In this document: positions 12,153-23,600 of the stretch, piece after piece
Numbering within the stretch: position 1 is the stretch's first letter
Layout of the letters: the number at the start of each line of letters is the position of its first letter
From: Endotrypanum monterogeii
Taxonomy: Eukaryota; Euglenozoa; Kinetoplastea; Trypanosomatida; Trypanosomatidae
Reading direction: 5' to 3'
Length of the DNA: 64,000 bases
Assembly (NCBI GenBank): GCA_000333855.2
Contig: CM007316.1
Span: 1,312,195-1,376,194, forward strand
The notes under the pieces: generated by a model
Database searches by the model: none
Told to the model about the DNA's origin: nothing
The model's input: only the letters and a program-made list of their open reading frames with translations
Made by a program: the position numbers and the translations under genes

Positions 12153-14484
12153 GTTTTGGAGCGAACTCGCGTGCGATGGAGGCGGCTTTGCGCAGCAGAG
12201 TTGGCGGAACGTGAAACATACTACCATTATACAACACAGGTGAGGTATTGCTCAGCACGAGTTTCCCGAGGAAAAAAAAATAGCCCCATTGTTTGCTCAA
12301 GCGGGTACCCGTGTACATACATAGTGTGCGTGCGAGGGATTGAGGAAGCGATCTACATGACCTGCAAAACTTGTGGCAATATGCGCCTCGTAGTGTATCG
12401 AGATGTCAACAACGACTTCACACTCACGCACACAAGCATGCAGGCATGCGCAAACGATTATCGCCGTTGCTGATAGGGATTCGAGACGGGTGTCATGTAT
12501 TTTTATGGAGGTGTGCATTCTCCTTTTTGTTTTTAGGTGTTGTATGTTTTCTATGCGTTGCAGCGCGTCCCATGGGCGCTGCAACTCCTCCCCTCCCCTG
12601 CCCTCCCCCTTTCCCTCTCAAACCTGTGAATGCTTTCCCGGTGCTTCTCACGCTGGAAATGCCCCCTTTTCGGTCCTATCAAAAGAAATATATTTTTTTG
12701 TTCTCTTCCGCATGTCGCTGATATTTTCTCGTGACTCGTTCTCCCCTTTCATTGTATGTCTCTCTCTGTGTGTGTGTGTGTGTGTTCACAGAAGCCCCTG
12801 CTCATCGCATCAAAAAAAAAAGGAGGGGAAGAGGGAGAGGGGGAGATAGATGGGGAGGGGGCAGAACTAGATAGGCGAGGAGGAGGGCGAAAGGGGAAGA
12901 GTGGGCTGCATCGAGCTGCCGCGGCGTTTGTTGTGCGTGTCTGAGTGAGCGCACGTGTGATAGGTAAAACATTGTGTGATTCAGGGGGTGGGTGGGTAGG
13001 CGGGGCTTAGCAGCTCCGTCACAGACCCTAGTGCTGACAGGCCGGGGTGGGATGGGAGAGGAGGTGCAGTTCTGAGTCATCAACACACAACGTCCCAGTG
13101 TGTATACATTTATTTTTTTGGTGTGTGGCGGGGAAAGGGCCGTGTAATGCGAAGGGAAAGAAGTACAGCGTGAGTATTGATTGTGGTGGTGATGCTCAAC
13201 GAGTTGGATTTCGTTCAAGGGCAGATGGGAGGAGCACACAACTGTTGACGCCGAGCTCCCAAACGAAGCTTCCCTGGACGTCTGCACCTCGCAAGTGTGC
13301 CTGTGTGTGTGTGTGTGTGTAGAAAGATCAGACAATTCACTATTGTTTCTCAAGAACAAAAAAAAAGTGTCTGGCGCTGGGAAGTAGCCCTCTTGTCGCT
13401 TGCGCACGAAGGGGTGTATACCTTAACGGCGCGCAGCGTTGGTGTCATTTCCGCCGCACTTTTTTTTTTCTTTTTGCCGTCTTCTCTGTTTATTTATTTA
13501 TTTTATTCAAGAGTTGGTTTGGCGAATCCCCCCCCCCTCCTTCTACCCCCCCCCTCTCCCCTCCATTCATTGGATTGCCTATCTGTCTGATACGTGCTAC
13601 GCCGGCAGTCTCGAGTGGCTTTTCTTTTACACGAACGAGGAAGCTCCTGTAGGGAAACATAAAAAAAAACAGATCAGGCAAATAGCACATACGCGCACAC
13701 TTGCAAGGTGCCCAAGACATCTAAGAAACATAAAGGGGTGATGCGGAAAAAAAAAAGAAGAAACATATTTCACAATCATCAATGTTTGCTTGTTACTGGA
13801 CTTTCCATATATGCAGATGAGTACCTCCAAGCACCATCGATGTGTGGGTGCGCGCTCTAACGGATCACTTCTCAGCGTATGCGGTGGAGATGATTCCTGA
13901 GGTGCACTTGATTTTGCCTTCTGTGGCAGATGGGTAATTTGTTAGGTATAGAACGGAGATCCGAAGGGTGATCTCTAGACGCGTGGAGGCCGTTCCTCAG
14001 GGCGATGTTGTGCTGTGCTGTGTTCGGCAGAACCTATTTCCCGCTTCCTATCGTCTCAACAACGTTACACATCCATACCCAAGAGATGAATACGCGGATT
14101 GACAACTGTACAGATATCCACTGTCCCCGAGAATTTTGTGATCACTATATTATCTCATCACAACTCCCTCCCTCTTTAACCCACCCTCCCTTTCTTTTTT
14201 TTTTTCTTTCACATTGAGGCTTTCGCTCCCCTTGGGGCCAAATCTCGCTGCGCTGTATCACGGTCACTCTCCCACTCGCCCTCCCAAATATTTTCTTGAT
14301 CTGCTCCACAGTTGGTTAGACTAGATTTAAGCTCTGGAAGTAAAGAACGCTCCTTTCTCCGCAACCCGATCGCCAGGATTAGCTCTCTCTTTTTCTCCCC
14401 ACAGGCTGGGCGATTACACACTTGCTCTCTCTCTCTCGCTCTTCCATACATACAAAACAAAAAGGAGTTACGAGGTTGAACAGC

Positions 14485-14512
14485 AGTGTGTGTGTGTGTG
14501 TGTGTGTGTGTG
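14485..14512. repeat. (GT)n microsatellite
   Basis: GT dinucleotide run of about 28 bases in the dehydrogenase-cyclin spacer. Confidence 0.9.
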
Positions 14513-15580
14513 ACGCAATAGGGAGCGCACTGGCAACGAGACTGAACAGATACGTTGAGTCACTCGCTCTGGCTATTCCCCATTTATTTTTTAATTTTTT
14601 ACATGGTGTCAAGTTGTTGACTGTCGTGTTCAAGTGTGTGTATGTAAACAGAAGCAACTTCCCTCCTTTTCTTCCCCTGTCCTTATTTCACTCACGTGTG
14701 CGCCCACTTCTGCCTCGCTCCACTGAACACAGCGCATCTCGACTTTTTTTTTCTCTCTTTTTTTTTTTTTGTGGCATTCTCTACACGCACGCACACACAG
14801 GTATATTTATAGAGGCACATTCTTTTTGTTTTAAATTTCTTTTCGAGGGTTCACATTTTCTACCTTCTGTAGTGTGTGTGTGTGTGGGTGGTCTTAGGTT
14901 TAGGCCCCCTATTCCACTTACACCATTTGACCCACTCTCTTTCACCTCATAGCGGCACAATTTCCGTTGAGGCTGACCGAGTCACACACCAGGTGCTCGT
15001 TCACTAGATTCGTTTCTGCCCCTTCCCCCTTTTCTTTGTTTCTTTATCAGATCTAATTTAGGTCTCCGTCCCACTCACATATCGTCAGTCTGCCTACTTG
15101 TTTCACCACCACCCCTTTTAGATTATTTCACCACACTCCCCCACATATCTTTCCCTCTTTCTTGTTCTTTTTCATTTGTTTGAAAAAGAAATTATTGGAG
15201 GACTTTGTGCAGCACCGTGGACGTATCAGCGTCAATTTTAATTGATTCACACACACACGCACACAAACACACACAGAGACAGCATAAAAACACTTGCTCA
15301 CGAACCTGTACGCAAGTGCGTTCATTGAGCTTTGCTCGCTTATTGTTCTTCCCTCTCACTCTTTTCCCCTTGCGTGCTTCATAGAGCACTTGTCACACGC
15401 ACAGAGCTTATATTAGATACACTAGAAACAGCAGAGAGCTCTCTTTAAAAAAAAAAAAAGAAACGAGCAAACAAACAAAAAAAATATCTACCTCTTTTTT
15501 TTTTTTTTTGTATCCTTGGCAACAAGAGGAGTTTTGCGGTATAGCATAAATATTTATATTTATCGCCCCTTCCGCACGTT

Positions 15581-15618
15581 TCTTTTTTTTTTTTCATTCG
15601 ACGGATCTTGCGTGTCAG
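15581..15618 (+). promoter_or_regulatory. Candidate spliced-leader acceptor for the cyclin gene
   Basis: A strong poly-T tract at about 15581-15594 is followed by the first AG at 15617-15618. The implied 5' UTR is 47 nt to the ATG at 15665. Confidence 0.5.
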
Positions 15619-15664
15619 AAGATAGATAGGGAGAGAGGCCGAGCAACTGTTTACCCGAGGCATC

Positions 15665-16957
15665 ATGTCCGCTCTCCGTGAGGTGTCTAACCTCACTGGT
15701 AACATCGGTGCTGATATCAAGCAGCGTCAACTCACCAGCCGCATCGACCCCAACAACAATGGCTTCTCCGGCACCTCACACATCCACCAAGACAGCCTCC
15801 ACCGGAGCTCGCAGCAGGAGAAGCCGCTCTCACAGCGCCTGACAGCGGCAAGCAGTTTTTCTGGTGCGGCGTCTCTGCACAGTTTCTTGGGGCGAAAAAG
15901 CGAAAGCGAATCTCAGGTCCACCCCTGGCGCACAAACGCAATCGTTCCCCTGAGATCCAGTCGTGCCCTGTCCACCTCGCATGTAGACATCCGCCATGCG
16001 CATGATCCGACATACTGCACTGATTTAATCGGTGACATCACGGATATGTTTGTAGAGCGGGAGCGACAGGCGGTGGTACGCTTCAACGAAGGGAACGCGA
16101 GCACTGGGCCAACGAACACGAGTGCTCTGTATGCCTACTATGCTTCTCCGCAGTATCTTCAATATCAGCCCGAAATCAATGAGAAGATGCGGATGATACT
16201 TGTAGACTGGTTGATTGATGTCCACCTTAAGTTTAAGTTACACGCAGAAACCATGTATCTTTCAGTCAACATCATTGATCGCTATCTCTCGTGCACGAAC
16301 AACAAGGTAGATCGAGCCACATTTGTTCCCCGCGCACAGCTGCAGCTTGTGGGTGTCAGTGCAATGCTACTGGCTGCTAAGTACGAGGAGATCTGGCCGC
16401 CAGAGGTGAAGGAGTGCGTGCACATCAGTGCCAACACGTACACCCGCGAAGAGATTACCCAGATGGAGCGCTCCATCTGCACTGCGTTGTCCTTTCGCTT
16501 GACCGTTCCAACGCCTTTTCCGTTCGCGTCACGTGCATGGACAGTCCTTGATGGAGAGGACTTCCTCTCTGTGGGCGCTGACGAGGACCAGCGGCGTCAA
16601 CACTTCTCCATTGTGCGTCACGCCACGAGTTTTTTCTTGGAGCACGCGTTGCTAGACTACAAGTGTCTTCAGTATACCCCATCACAGATCGCTCATGCCT
16701 CTGTTTACCTGGCGTTGCTGACGCTCCGTACGAAGCTGGATCTGCCCGCGACGTTGAGCTTCCCTGTGTGGACAGATGCCCTTCGTCACTGCACGAAGGC
16801 AGATGTGCCGCAGTTCCGCGGTTGTGCTGAGGTCATTTTGGAGTACGTCAACTACGTCCCCACAACCAAATACCAGGCGGTGCGCCGCAAGTATAACAGC
16901 AGCCGCTACATGGAAATATCAAAAATGCTAATGCCTAATGAGGTGCCGGTTGTGTGA
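15665..16957 (+). CDS. CYC6: Mitotic (B-type) cyclin, CYC6-like
   Basis: A 430-residue cyclin that would bind and activate a CRK kinase to drive G2/M. Residues 1-140 are a polar regulatory region. The N-terminal cyclin box starts near residue 165 with the family signature around residue 175 (MRMILVDWLIDVHLKF), which contains the kinase-contact residues, followed by TMYLSVNIIDRYLS. AAKYEEIWPP marks the fourth helix. A C-terminal cyclin fold covers about residues 295-410 (SQIAHASVYLALLTL). The B-type call rests on the box sequence. The CYC6 name rests on resemblance and on the remembered Leishmania order, with a cyclin directly downstream of dihydrolipoamide dehydrogenase. No canonical RxxL destruction box or KEN box is seen in the N-terminal region, which is unusual for a B-type cyclin. 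The start follows a strong poly-T/AG site. Confidence 0.93.
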   Translation: MSALREVSNLTGNIGADIKQRQLTSRIDPNNNGFSGTSHIHQDSLHRSSQQEKPLSQRLTAASSFSGAASLHSFLGRKSESESQVHPWRTNAIVPLRSSRALSTSHVDIRHAHDPTYCTDLIGDITDMFVERERQAVVRFNEGNASTGPTNTSALYAYYASPQYLQYQPEINEKMRMILVDWLIDVHLKFKLHAETMYLSVNIIDRYLSCTNNKVDRATFVPRAQLQLVGVSAMLLAAKYEEIWPPEVKECVHISANTYTREEITQMERSICTALSFRLTVPTPFPFASRAWTVLDGEDFLSVGADEDQRRQHFSIVRHATSFFLEHALLDYKCLQYTPSQIAHASVYLALLTLRTKLDLPATLSFPVWTDALRHCTKADVPQFRGCAEVILEYVNYVPTTKYQAVRRKYNSSRYMEISKMLMPNEVPVV

Positions 16958-17840
16958 GGGGTGGAGGGGTAGCCAGAAGGAGGTCTCCGCGCGACACCGG
17001 TGGCGGTAAGCGTTTCGTTACCGTATGCTTGTATGTACCTTAGTACAATTCTCCCCTCCTCCTTTTCTCGCTTCTTTCCCTGTCTACACACGAAGGGGTC
17101 GAGTGGGTAAGAGTTGAGTATCGAAGAAGGTTAGCCTGATTTTTTCTTTTTGTTAGATGATGAGTTTGTTTTATCCAAATATAGACACGGTTCGCTGTGT
17201 GTCACTCGGGTGTTGTTTCTCTGCAGACATATATAAACATACCAACACATACACACAAACACACACGCGCAAACATAGGTGTTGTTTATGCACGTGTGTG
17301 TGTGTGTGTGTGTGTCCTTTATGTATTTCTTTGCGTTGTTGTCTTGAGTCCACGTGTAGACCTCCTTCCTTCTCTTCCTCTGTTTCCCTTGCATGTCTCT
17401 CCCTTGCTGACACCCCCACCTTCAGTGATGATGCTTAGAGTTTGATGTCTCGGACTTCTCCGTGTGCATGGCTTAGAATTTCGGAGATTTATCTTGTGGT
17501 GGGGCGTTCTGTTCCCCTTCTCTCCTGCGTCCCTTCATTCTTCTCTCCTTGAAAGAAAAAAGAAAAAAACTAGCGTCCCTGAACCCCTCGTGTATTTTTT
17601 TCTGTGGTGGCTCATGCAGTTCTGCCCATCTTCCACCTTGCAGTTTCTGTCGTCTGGGATTTGGAGGATTGTGCTGCGTAGAGCATGTCGTCACATCAGC
17701 GTTTGGATATATATATATTTCTATTATGCCCCCCACACACGGGCTTGCACCTTACAGCGGCGTCCGCCCCAGATTTTGCATGAGCAGTGCTGCGTCCTCT
17801 TATTTATTGCCATTCACGTGTACACCGGGCTCTGTTTCTT

Positions 17841-17875
<35 letters not shown>

Positions 17876-18354
17876 CTCCATCACACGTTTTGTTCATGGA
17901 CGTCTTCTTCGCTGTGGTTATACTTGCGTCAGGGGTAAAGACCTTCACTCTGTGATGGATACACAGACGAGAAGACACGTACAAAAGGACTTTTTTTTTG
18001 ATTTCGATCACTTTGTTCTTTCCCCCCCCCCCTCGTTCGACTTATTTCTTTTCAACCTTCTAGAATTTTCGGTTGTTCACGCGACGGCGTGAGAGTGCAT
18101 TTGGCATTCTCGGTGATCATCAATGCACCGTCATGTGCAACATTTCACTTCGTACGACTACCCTTTCACACAACACACACGCACACGCACATTGACATAC
18201 GGAGGGATGATACTGTATTTGACAATTGTGTCCATGTGTATATCTCCAAGAGAAGTATTCCCACACACAAAAAAACAATATGGATGTTTGTGTGTATGTC
18301 CGAAGGCATGTGTATATTTGTTTATGTGTGTGGGAAAGATTTCGGAGGTGGGGG

Positions 18355-18391
18355 TGAGGAGAGGGGGAAAGGGGGGAGGGAGGGAGGGAAA
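18355..18391 (+). repeat. G-rich run (GGGA repeats), possible G-quadruplex
   Basis: A purine block with several runs of three to six G on the coding strand, about 1.4 kb after the cyclin stop. G-quadruplex folding is possible but inferred. Confidence 0.55.
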
Positions 18392-18502
18392 GATAATGCT
18401 AAACATATATATATTTCGTATCCAATGCCTTTGTGTTCCAGAAAGCTGATCTACCTATACATCATTTTCGGAGAGCACAACCATTAGCCTTGACACACAA
18501 AT

Positions 18503-18537
<35 letters not shown>
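18503..18537. repeat. Compound (CA)n(TA)n microsatellite
   Basis: A CA run passes directly into an uninterrupted TA run ending at 18537. Confidence 0.9.
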
Positions 18538-18621
18538 CTTCAGCTTGACTGTGTGACGGCAAGTATAGTAACACATGTGCTTTGTAGGCTCACTGCGTAG
18601 ATCTCTTCATGTGTCTACGTA

Positions 18622-18643
18622 AATATATATATATATATATATA
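18622..18643. repeat. (TA)n microsatellite
   Basis: TA run of about 22 bases, followed by a GT-rich stretch. Confidence 0.9.
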
Positions 18644-19218
18644 CATGTGTTTGTGTGCGTGTGTGTGTGTTGGGTACGTATGGTGTAGAGGGGGGGAACT
18701 ATTTGGTGCAGCTCTATGCTCATTGCACGTTCCTTGCGCTTTCTTTAGCCTGTCCCTTTTTTTTTTCCAGTGCGGACTCTCCAGAGAGAGATTTCTTTCT
18801 CTGTTTTCTGGTCTGTTGCTTCCTTGCATGGGTGGGTAGGGGGCATACGGGGAGGGTGCCGTTCCTCTTCTCTATCCCATGTCGTGAAGGAAGTCGACAA
18901 AAAAGAGGCTTTGGCGCGTCGCTCATGTGTTTGCAGGTTTTTGTTTCTTCTTGCCACGCCTCCGATTTCTTGCGCGTTCGTTTTCTGTTGAGGTGCATGG
19001 AAGTGCCCTAGGCATGTCTCCGACTTCCTCTGCGCGCTGTAATGTTTGAGCCCACATCTTTCTCTCTTATTATCCGTTTTTCTTTTTATTTTCATTTCTT
19101 TCTTATTTGTTGGCCGCCCTTTTGATGTCTCTTTCTTTCTCCACGACCTTGTTCAACCAACACGCGACGGAGAAAAAAAAGAGGAGGCACGCGGCGGGTA
19201 TCGTTGACGCACCCGTAG

Positions 19219-19263
19219 GGTATATATATATGTATATATATATATATATATATACATATATAC
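19219..19263. repeat. (TA)n microsatellite, slightly interrupted
   Basis: TA-rich run of about 45 bases broken by single G and C positions, roughly 260 bases upstream of the 19521 start. Confidence 0.85.
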
Positions 19264-19340
19264 ACATATTTATTTATATGAGATCAATCACGCTCAAAAG
19301 CTGCAGATAAAGTACTTCGTTTAGCTTCATATCGCTCACG

Positions 19341-19399
19341 CATGCCTTTCCCTTTCTCCCCTTTTCATACCCATACACATTAGTTTTTGCATTTTTCAG
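19341..19399 (+). promoter_or_regulatory. Candidate spliced-leader acceptor for the 19521 gene
   Basis: A long C/T tract (19344-19370) and a T run (19384-19397) end at AG 19398-19399, giving a 5' UTR of about 122 nt. Confidence 0.45.
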
Positions 19400-19520
19400 G
19401 TCATCCGAGCATCCTTCACCGCTGCTTTCTCCTGGTCCGCGTGCTCCTCCCCATTTCACTTGTCGAAGTCTTTCAACGTCTCCCCTGCCTCCGGTACGGC
19501 ACACACAACAAAGGGGGAAA

Positions 19521-19865
19521 ATGGGGTTTCGTATGCTGCAGGATTTTGTGCGCGTTCAGCGCTGGGAGCGCTCTATTTTGAAGCGTGGGGATACCTCAGA
19601 GGGCATACTTCTGCGTGGGTTTCGCATGATTCCGTGGTCGGGGGTGGCCATGTTCACCTTTATTATGGTGTTTTTTGGATTTGACCTCGGTGCCGGTATT
19701 AAGCAGACGGCGCAGCAGATTCGGGAAAAGAAGGAAGACGCGAGAACTGCACTGGAGGTGCAGAAGATGCAGGCGCGTCAATGGTCTGTAGAGCAGGTGA
19801 AAAGCTTTAGGGAGGGTGAACTACCGCAGCCGTCGTGGGAGAAGGGCGGGCCGCGTGCGAAGTAA
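19521..19865 (+). CDS. Small single-span membrane protein, 114 aa, function unknown
   Basis: I do not recognise the family. The frame starts at the ATG at 19521, shortly after a good polypyrimidine/AG site, and ends in TAA at 19863. The N-terminus is basic and amphipathic (MLQDFVRVQRWERSILKRG). One clear membrane segment lies at about residues 40-57 (SGVAMFTFIMVFFGFDLG). A charged helical tail follows (QIREKKEDARTALEVQKMQ), with a C-terminus ending in LPQPSWEKGGPRAK. One span with a charged helix is typical of accessory subunits of mitochondrial inner-membrane complexes, but no such assignment can be made here. Length, composition, isolation between spacers and clear topology make it a credible real gene. 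Confidence 0.75.
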   Translation: MGFRMLQDFVRVQRWERSILKRGDTSEGILLRGFRMIPWSGVAMFTFIMVFFGFDLGAGIKQTAQQIREKKEDARTALEVQKMQARQWSVEQVKSFREGELPQPSWEKGGPRAK

Positions 19866-20666
19866 CGTGGAAACGCCGACATGCGATCGCGGAGGCTGAA
19901 CACAAGGATAGATAATGCGCAGCGTGTGCGCATCAAGTTTTTTTTTTTGTGGTGTTATCGTCCTCGTCGTCTCCTCCCCTTTCCCTACTTTTCTCGTGAC
20001 AAAGGGGCCGAACTCACGCGAGTAGTGGTTCAGGCACAGATACACGCGAAGGTAGGCGCGTCTTCCCCTGCCTGCGCAGTCTCACCACGGCACACGTATT
20101 TACATTCAGCAAAACGACTGGTGTGGCACTAGCGTGCTTCATGACTGGCACGTTATACGTCAAGTACATTTTTCATTTCCGAGGGAGGGTCGAGGTGGGG
20201 TGTGTGGTGGGGGAAGGCGCAGTGAGTGGGACTTCTGTTTCCCTTTTTTTTTTCGTCGCGCTTTGGTAAGAGGCTCTCCGTGCCGGTGGCAAAGATCTCA
20301 ATGCTGTACAGCGAGAAGGGGGCTCAGAGTATCGCCCTCATTTCCTCCACTGCATAATAAAAAAAAAAATAGCCCACCATGTTGCCTCGCCCAAGAGGTG
20401 TATCGATTGCTTGCTAAGATACCCTCGGTTGATTTGTTTTCGAAGTTATGCTTCTCCCCTTCCATCGATGCTTTGTCTATTACACTATTTCTCTGTGCTT
20501 GTGGCGCCGCTTCCCCACAACTGCATCGTCGACTCCGTTGTCTATCCCCCTTCCACATCAAGGTTTTTCTTTGTGTTTCCGTTCTGCCCCCCCCCTCCCA
20601 AAACCCTTCTGATTACTTGGGGAAAGAACTTCTTTAGTCCCTCCCCTGCATACTCCCGAAAGGAAT
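19866..20666. other. Intergenic region, 0.8 kb
   Basis: No gene seen. T runs near 19939-19948 and 20240-20251, an A run near 20359 and C/T-rich sequence from 20440 to 20600 lead to the next gene. The overlapping open frames are not protein-like. Confidence 0.6.
20585..20637 (+). promoter_or_regulatory. Candidate spliced-leader acceptor for the 20667 gene
   Basis: C/T-rich sequence ends at AG 20636-20637, only 30 nt before the ATG at 20667. A more distal AG would give a longer leader. Confidence 0.35.
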
Positions 20667-23600
20667 ATGCTTAATAAGGTCATTCACGACATATATCACC
20701 TGCGGCGCGTCCACGCCGTGCTGCCAGACGCCGTGCTGGGGGACACACTCAAGAACAAGCTCCTGCGTTTGTCTCTCCAGCCTTCCCTGCAGGAGCTCAA
20801 GCATCAGACACCGCAGTTGTACACCGGTGGACAGGTGGGTACTAACGTGTCTTCTCCAGTTTCGGCGGGTCGGTGGGGCCACGGCGGCGGAGCGTTGGTG
20901 AGCTCCCCGTACACCATGAGCCCATCTGCTTTGTGCCATCTCTTAGATAGCCTCGCCTATTTCCACCTGGGCAGCAGTGCGGTCGCAACAGAGGCAGTGC
21001 AGCTCGTGCGGCTGAGCGCTCCATTCATGTCGGTCCCTCAGTTATGCACCACACTGGCGGCTTGTTGCGCTCTAGGAGCGCAGACCGACATAACGGCGGC
21101 GGCGCTGCCGCTGCTAAGCACGGCGCTGAACTTCTACACTGGAGCACCGCTGACTGTGTGTGACGGGGCCATGGCAGGCTTCGCTGTCGGCTCGCATCCG
21201 CCCAGCGATGCGTCCCTTCTTTTTTCGCAGGGTGGCACAGTCTTACTGTTAATGGAGGCGCTTCAGAGGGCTGGGGTAGAGGAGGTCCAGGTGTGGCACC
21301 TATTGGCAGAACATTGCCTACGCCACCTCGATTCTTTCGATGGCAAGCAGCTTTGCGGTGCCATTGCGGTTCTCTGTGCCGAAGGTATCGACGACTATCC
21401 CGATTTTTTTGTTGCGGCTGAGCGTCACATCACGTCGCAGCCATCAAACTACCTCTCCCCAGATCAATTGCAAAAGGTGGTTCAGTGCTACAAAGATTTG
21501 AATCAGCCGGTTGTGTCGCTGCTCGCCTTAATCAACGCGACTCCAGTCCACGGCGAAGATGTGGAGAGTTCTCTGAGTGCCGCTGCTGCCGCTGTAACGT
21601 TTTCCAAAAGCAACAGCAGCAGCAGTTTTGGTGGAGCCAGCAAGGGCAACCGAGCTTTGTCGGGTTCCTCCGAGGCGGCTCGCGTAGCAGAGCTTCATCC
21701 CTCTCTAGAGGCCTTCGAGGGGGCCGCCATCACTGCTGTGACCTCTGCAGATGCTCAGGGGGTGTTGAACCTCCTCCAAAAGTGTGAACAGAAAAGAGTC
21801 ATGACGGCGCGCGTCATGGACGCTGTGCTCGAGCGTCTTCTCGCCTTGTACTACCCCGAGTTGCTCTGTGTCGCTGCCTGCACAGTGTGGGTCGATAGCG
21901 CGTCGACCTCAGCGGGTACGGTTCCTGATCTTGCAGTCGCCCCACAGCGTCGCCACGCACCGCTGGAGCTGCATCATCTCTCTCAGTCACTGCTGACCGC
22001 TTTTGAGTTCAGCGACGTAACACTTTTTTCCAAGCAGCTTCCGGCAGCAGCCAGCCCCGGAGTCGTGGGGAGCTCCCCCGCGGCGGTGACCCGGTCCGCT
22101 GTGGTGACAGTATTGCTGGAAGCCCTGGGGGCAGAGCTGAGCGGCTGGTATCATCACCGAGTTCTACAGCTGGTGCCCTACGCGTTGCGACTGTTGCCCA
22201 CACCATCGCAGCCCCGTATTTTTTACCGCGCCGTGATCGACCACCTTCGTCGCTCGAATGACCTCTCGTCGCACGAAGGCCTTCCACAGCTTCGAAGCTC
22301 AATTGACGCGCTTCTCGCCCTGCGCGACTACGGTGGAGAGTCCATCTTAGTGCAGTACATGCCAGCCATCACTGTTGCGGTACAGAATGCGCCTCGCAGC
22401 GCACAGCTTGAGCTCACTGCTTTGCTGGCCCATCTGCCGTGTGCTAAGGAGGAGCTTATACCCGGTGTCTATAGACAGTGGGGGTCCCAGAAACGTTGGC
22501 TACGTACTATTACAGAGGAAGAGGTGGGGTGGGCGCTGCAGATAATGTCACGCAGCAGCGGTGTGCGAGACTCGCAGGTGTTGCACGCTGTGCTGGAGTA
22601 CGTGCAGGCGCAGCAGGCACAACTCCCGCCGCATCGCGTGGTGGACTACTTGCATCAACTGGCCCGTCTTGGTGTTCGCGACCTGGAATTTTTTGCTCAG
22701 ACAGCCGAGCAGCTGATGCGGCGTGCAGTGGAATCCACATCGTGTTCCTCCGCAGCTTTCACAACGCGCAGCAGCACAGCTCGCCCAGCTCATGGCTCGT
22801 CTTCATCTCAGATGATGGTGCGACATCAGCAGTGGCAGGTGACCACTGTGCACGACCTCTGTCTTCTACTCTTCACATTCACGTTTGTGCTACGTGATTC
22901 GATCCGTGTCACACAACAGATCATCTCTCGCCTCAAGATGTGCGTCGCCGTTGCGGCACCACGCGATATCTCGCTTGCGTTGTACAGTTTTGTGAAACTC
23001 AGAGTCACACATAATGACGACCTGATAGGTCAGTTGTGTGACCGCGCCTCCGCCACACTTTCCGATTTCCGCGCCTCTGAATTGGTGAGCGTATGGAGCT
23101 CGCTGCGATGTCTTCGTCATGCACACGAACACCTTCGGCAGCGAACGCTCGAGTTACTGAGGGCCAGCGAAGCGGACACGTGCCCGAGGTGGCGGTTCGC
23201 AGACAACGACTGCGTCTCCTTGGGTTCTGCACTCCTTTTAACAGAGGCGCTTCCTTCGGTCAATGACAAACCGCTAGTACCACCACCGTTACGCCGAGGC
23301 ATCACTGCATCAGGGGAAACGGACGAAGCGGCAGCTGCGGCTCTCCCCGAAACCACTGCCACAAAGGAAGAAGGTCTGGGGGTGGCGGCGCAGTTACCTC
23401 CAACGTTCAGGAGTCATTTTGTCAAAGTTTGTCAGCGTCTCCTACCGGCCTCGACAGGTCAACGGCTTTACCTCATCCTTTGCAGCCTCGGCCATTGCCT
23501 AACCTCACTGAGTGTCACACCCGAGCTGTGGAGCACATTGGTGTCTGCGGCGGACACTCATGCCGAGTCCCTCTCCACTGGAGCTCTTGGCGAGCTTCCC

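Larger units (their letters stand above)
12153..15664. other. Intergenic region, 3.5 kb (longest spacer)
   Basis: No supported gene. It contains GT runs near 12769-12785 and 13303-13320, a purine-rich block at about 12820-12900, C-rich runs near 13530-13560, a GT microsatellite at 14485-14512, a CA run near 15248-15275 and many poly-T tracts. A more complex, less repetitive block lies at about 13800-14030. No RNA gene was recognised. Much of it is probably a long 3' UTR of the dehydrogenase mRNA plus the 5' leader of the cyclin mRNA. Confidence 0.6.
16958..19520. other. Intergenic region, 2.6 kb
   Basis: No supported gene. It contains CA/GT runs near 17236-17314, a CT-then-GT run at about 17843-17875, a G-rich block at 18355-18391, CA plus TA repeats at 18503-18537, a TA tract at 18622-18643 and another at 19219-19263. 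Open frames on both strands translate microsatellites. It probably holds the cyclin 3' UTR and the leader of the 19521 gene. Confidence 0.6.
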
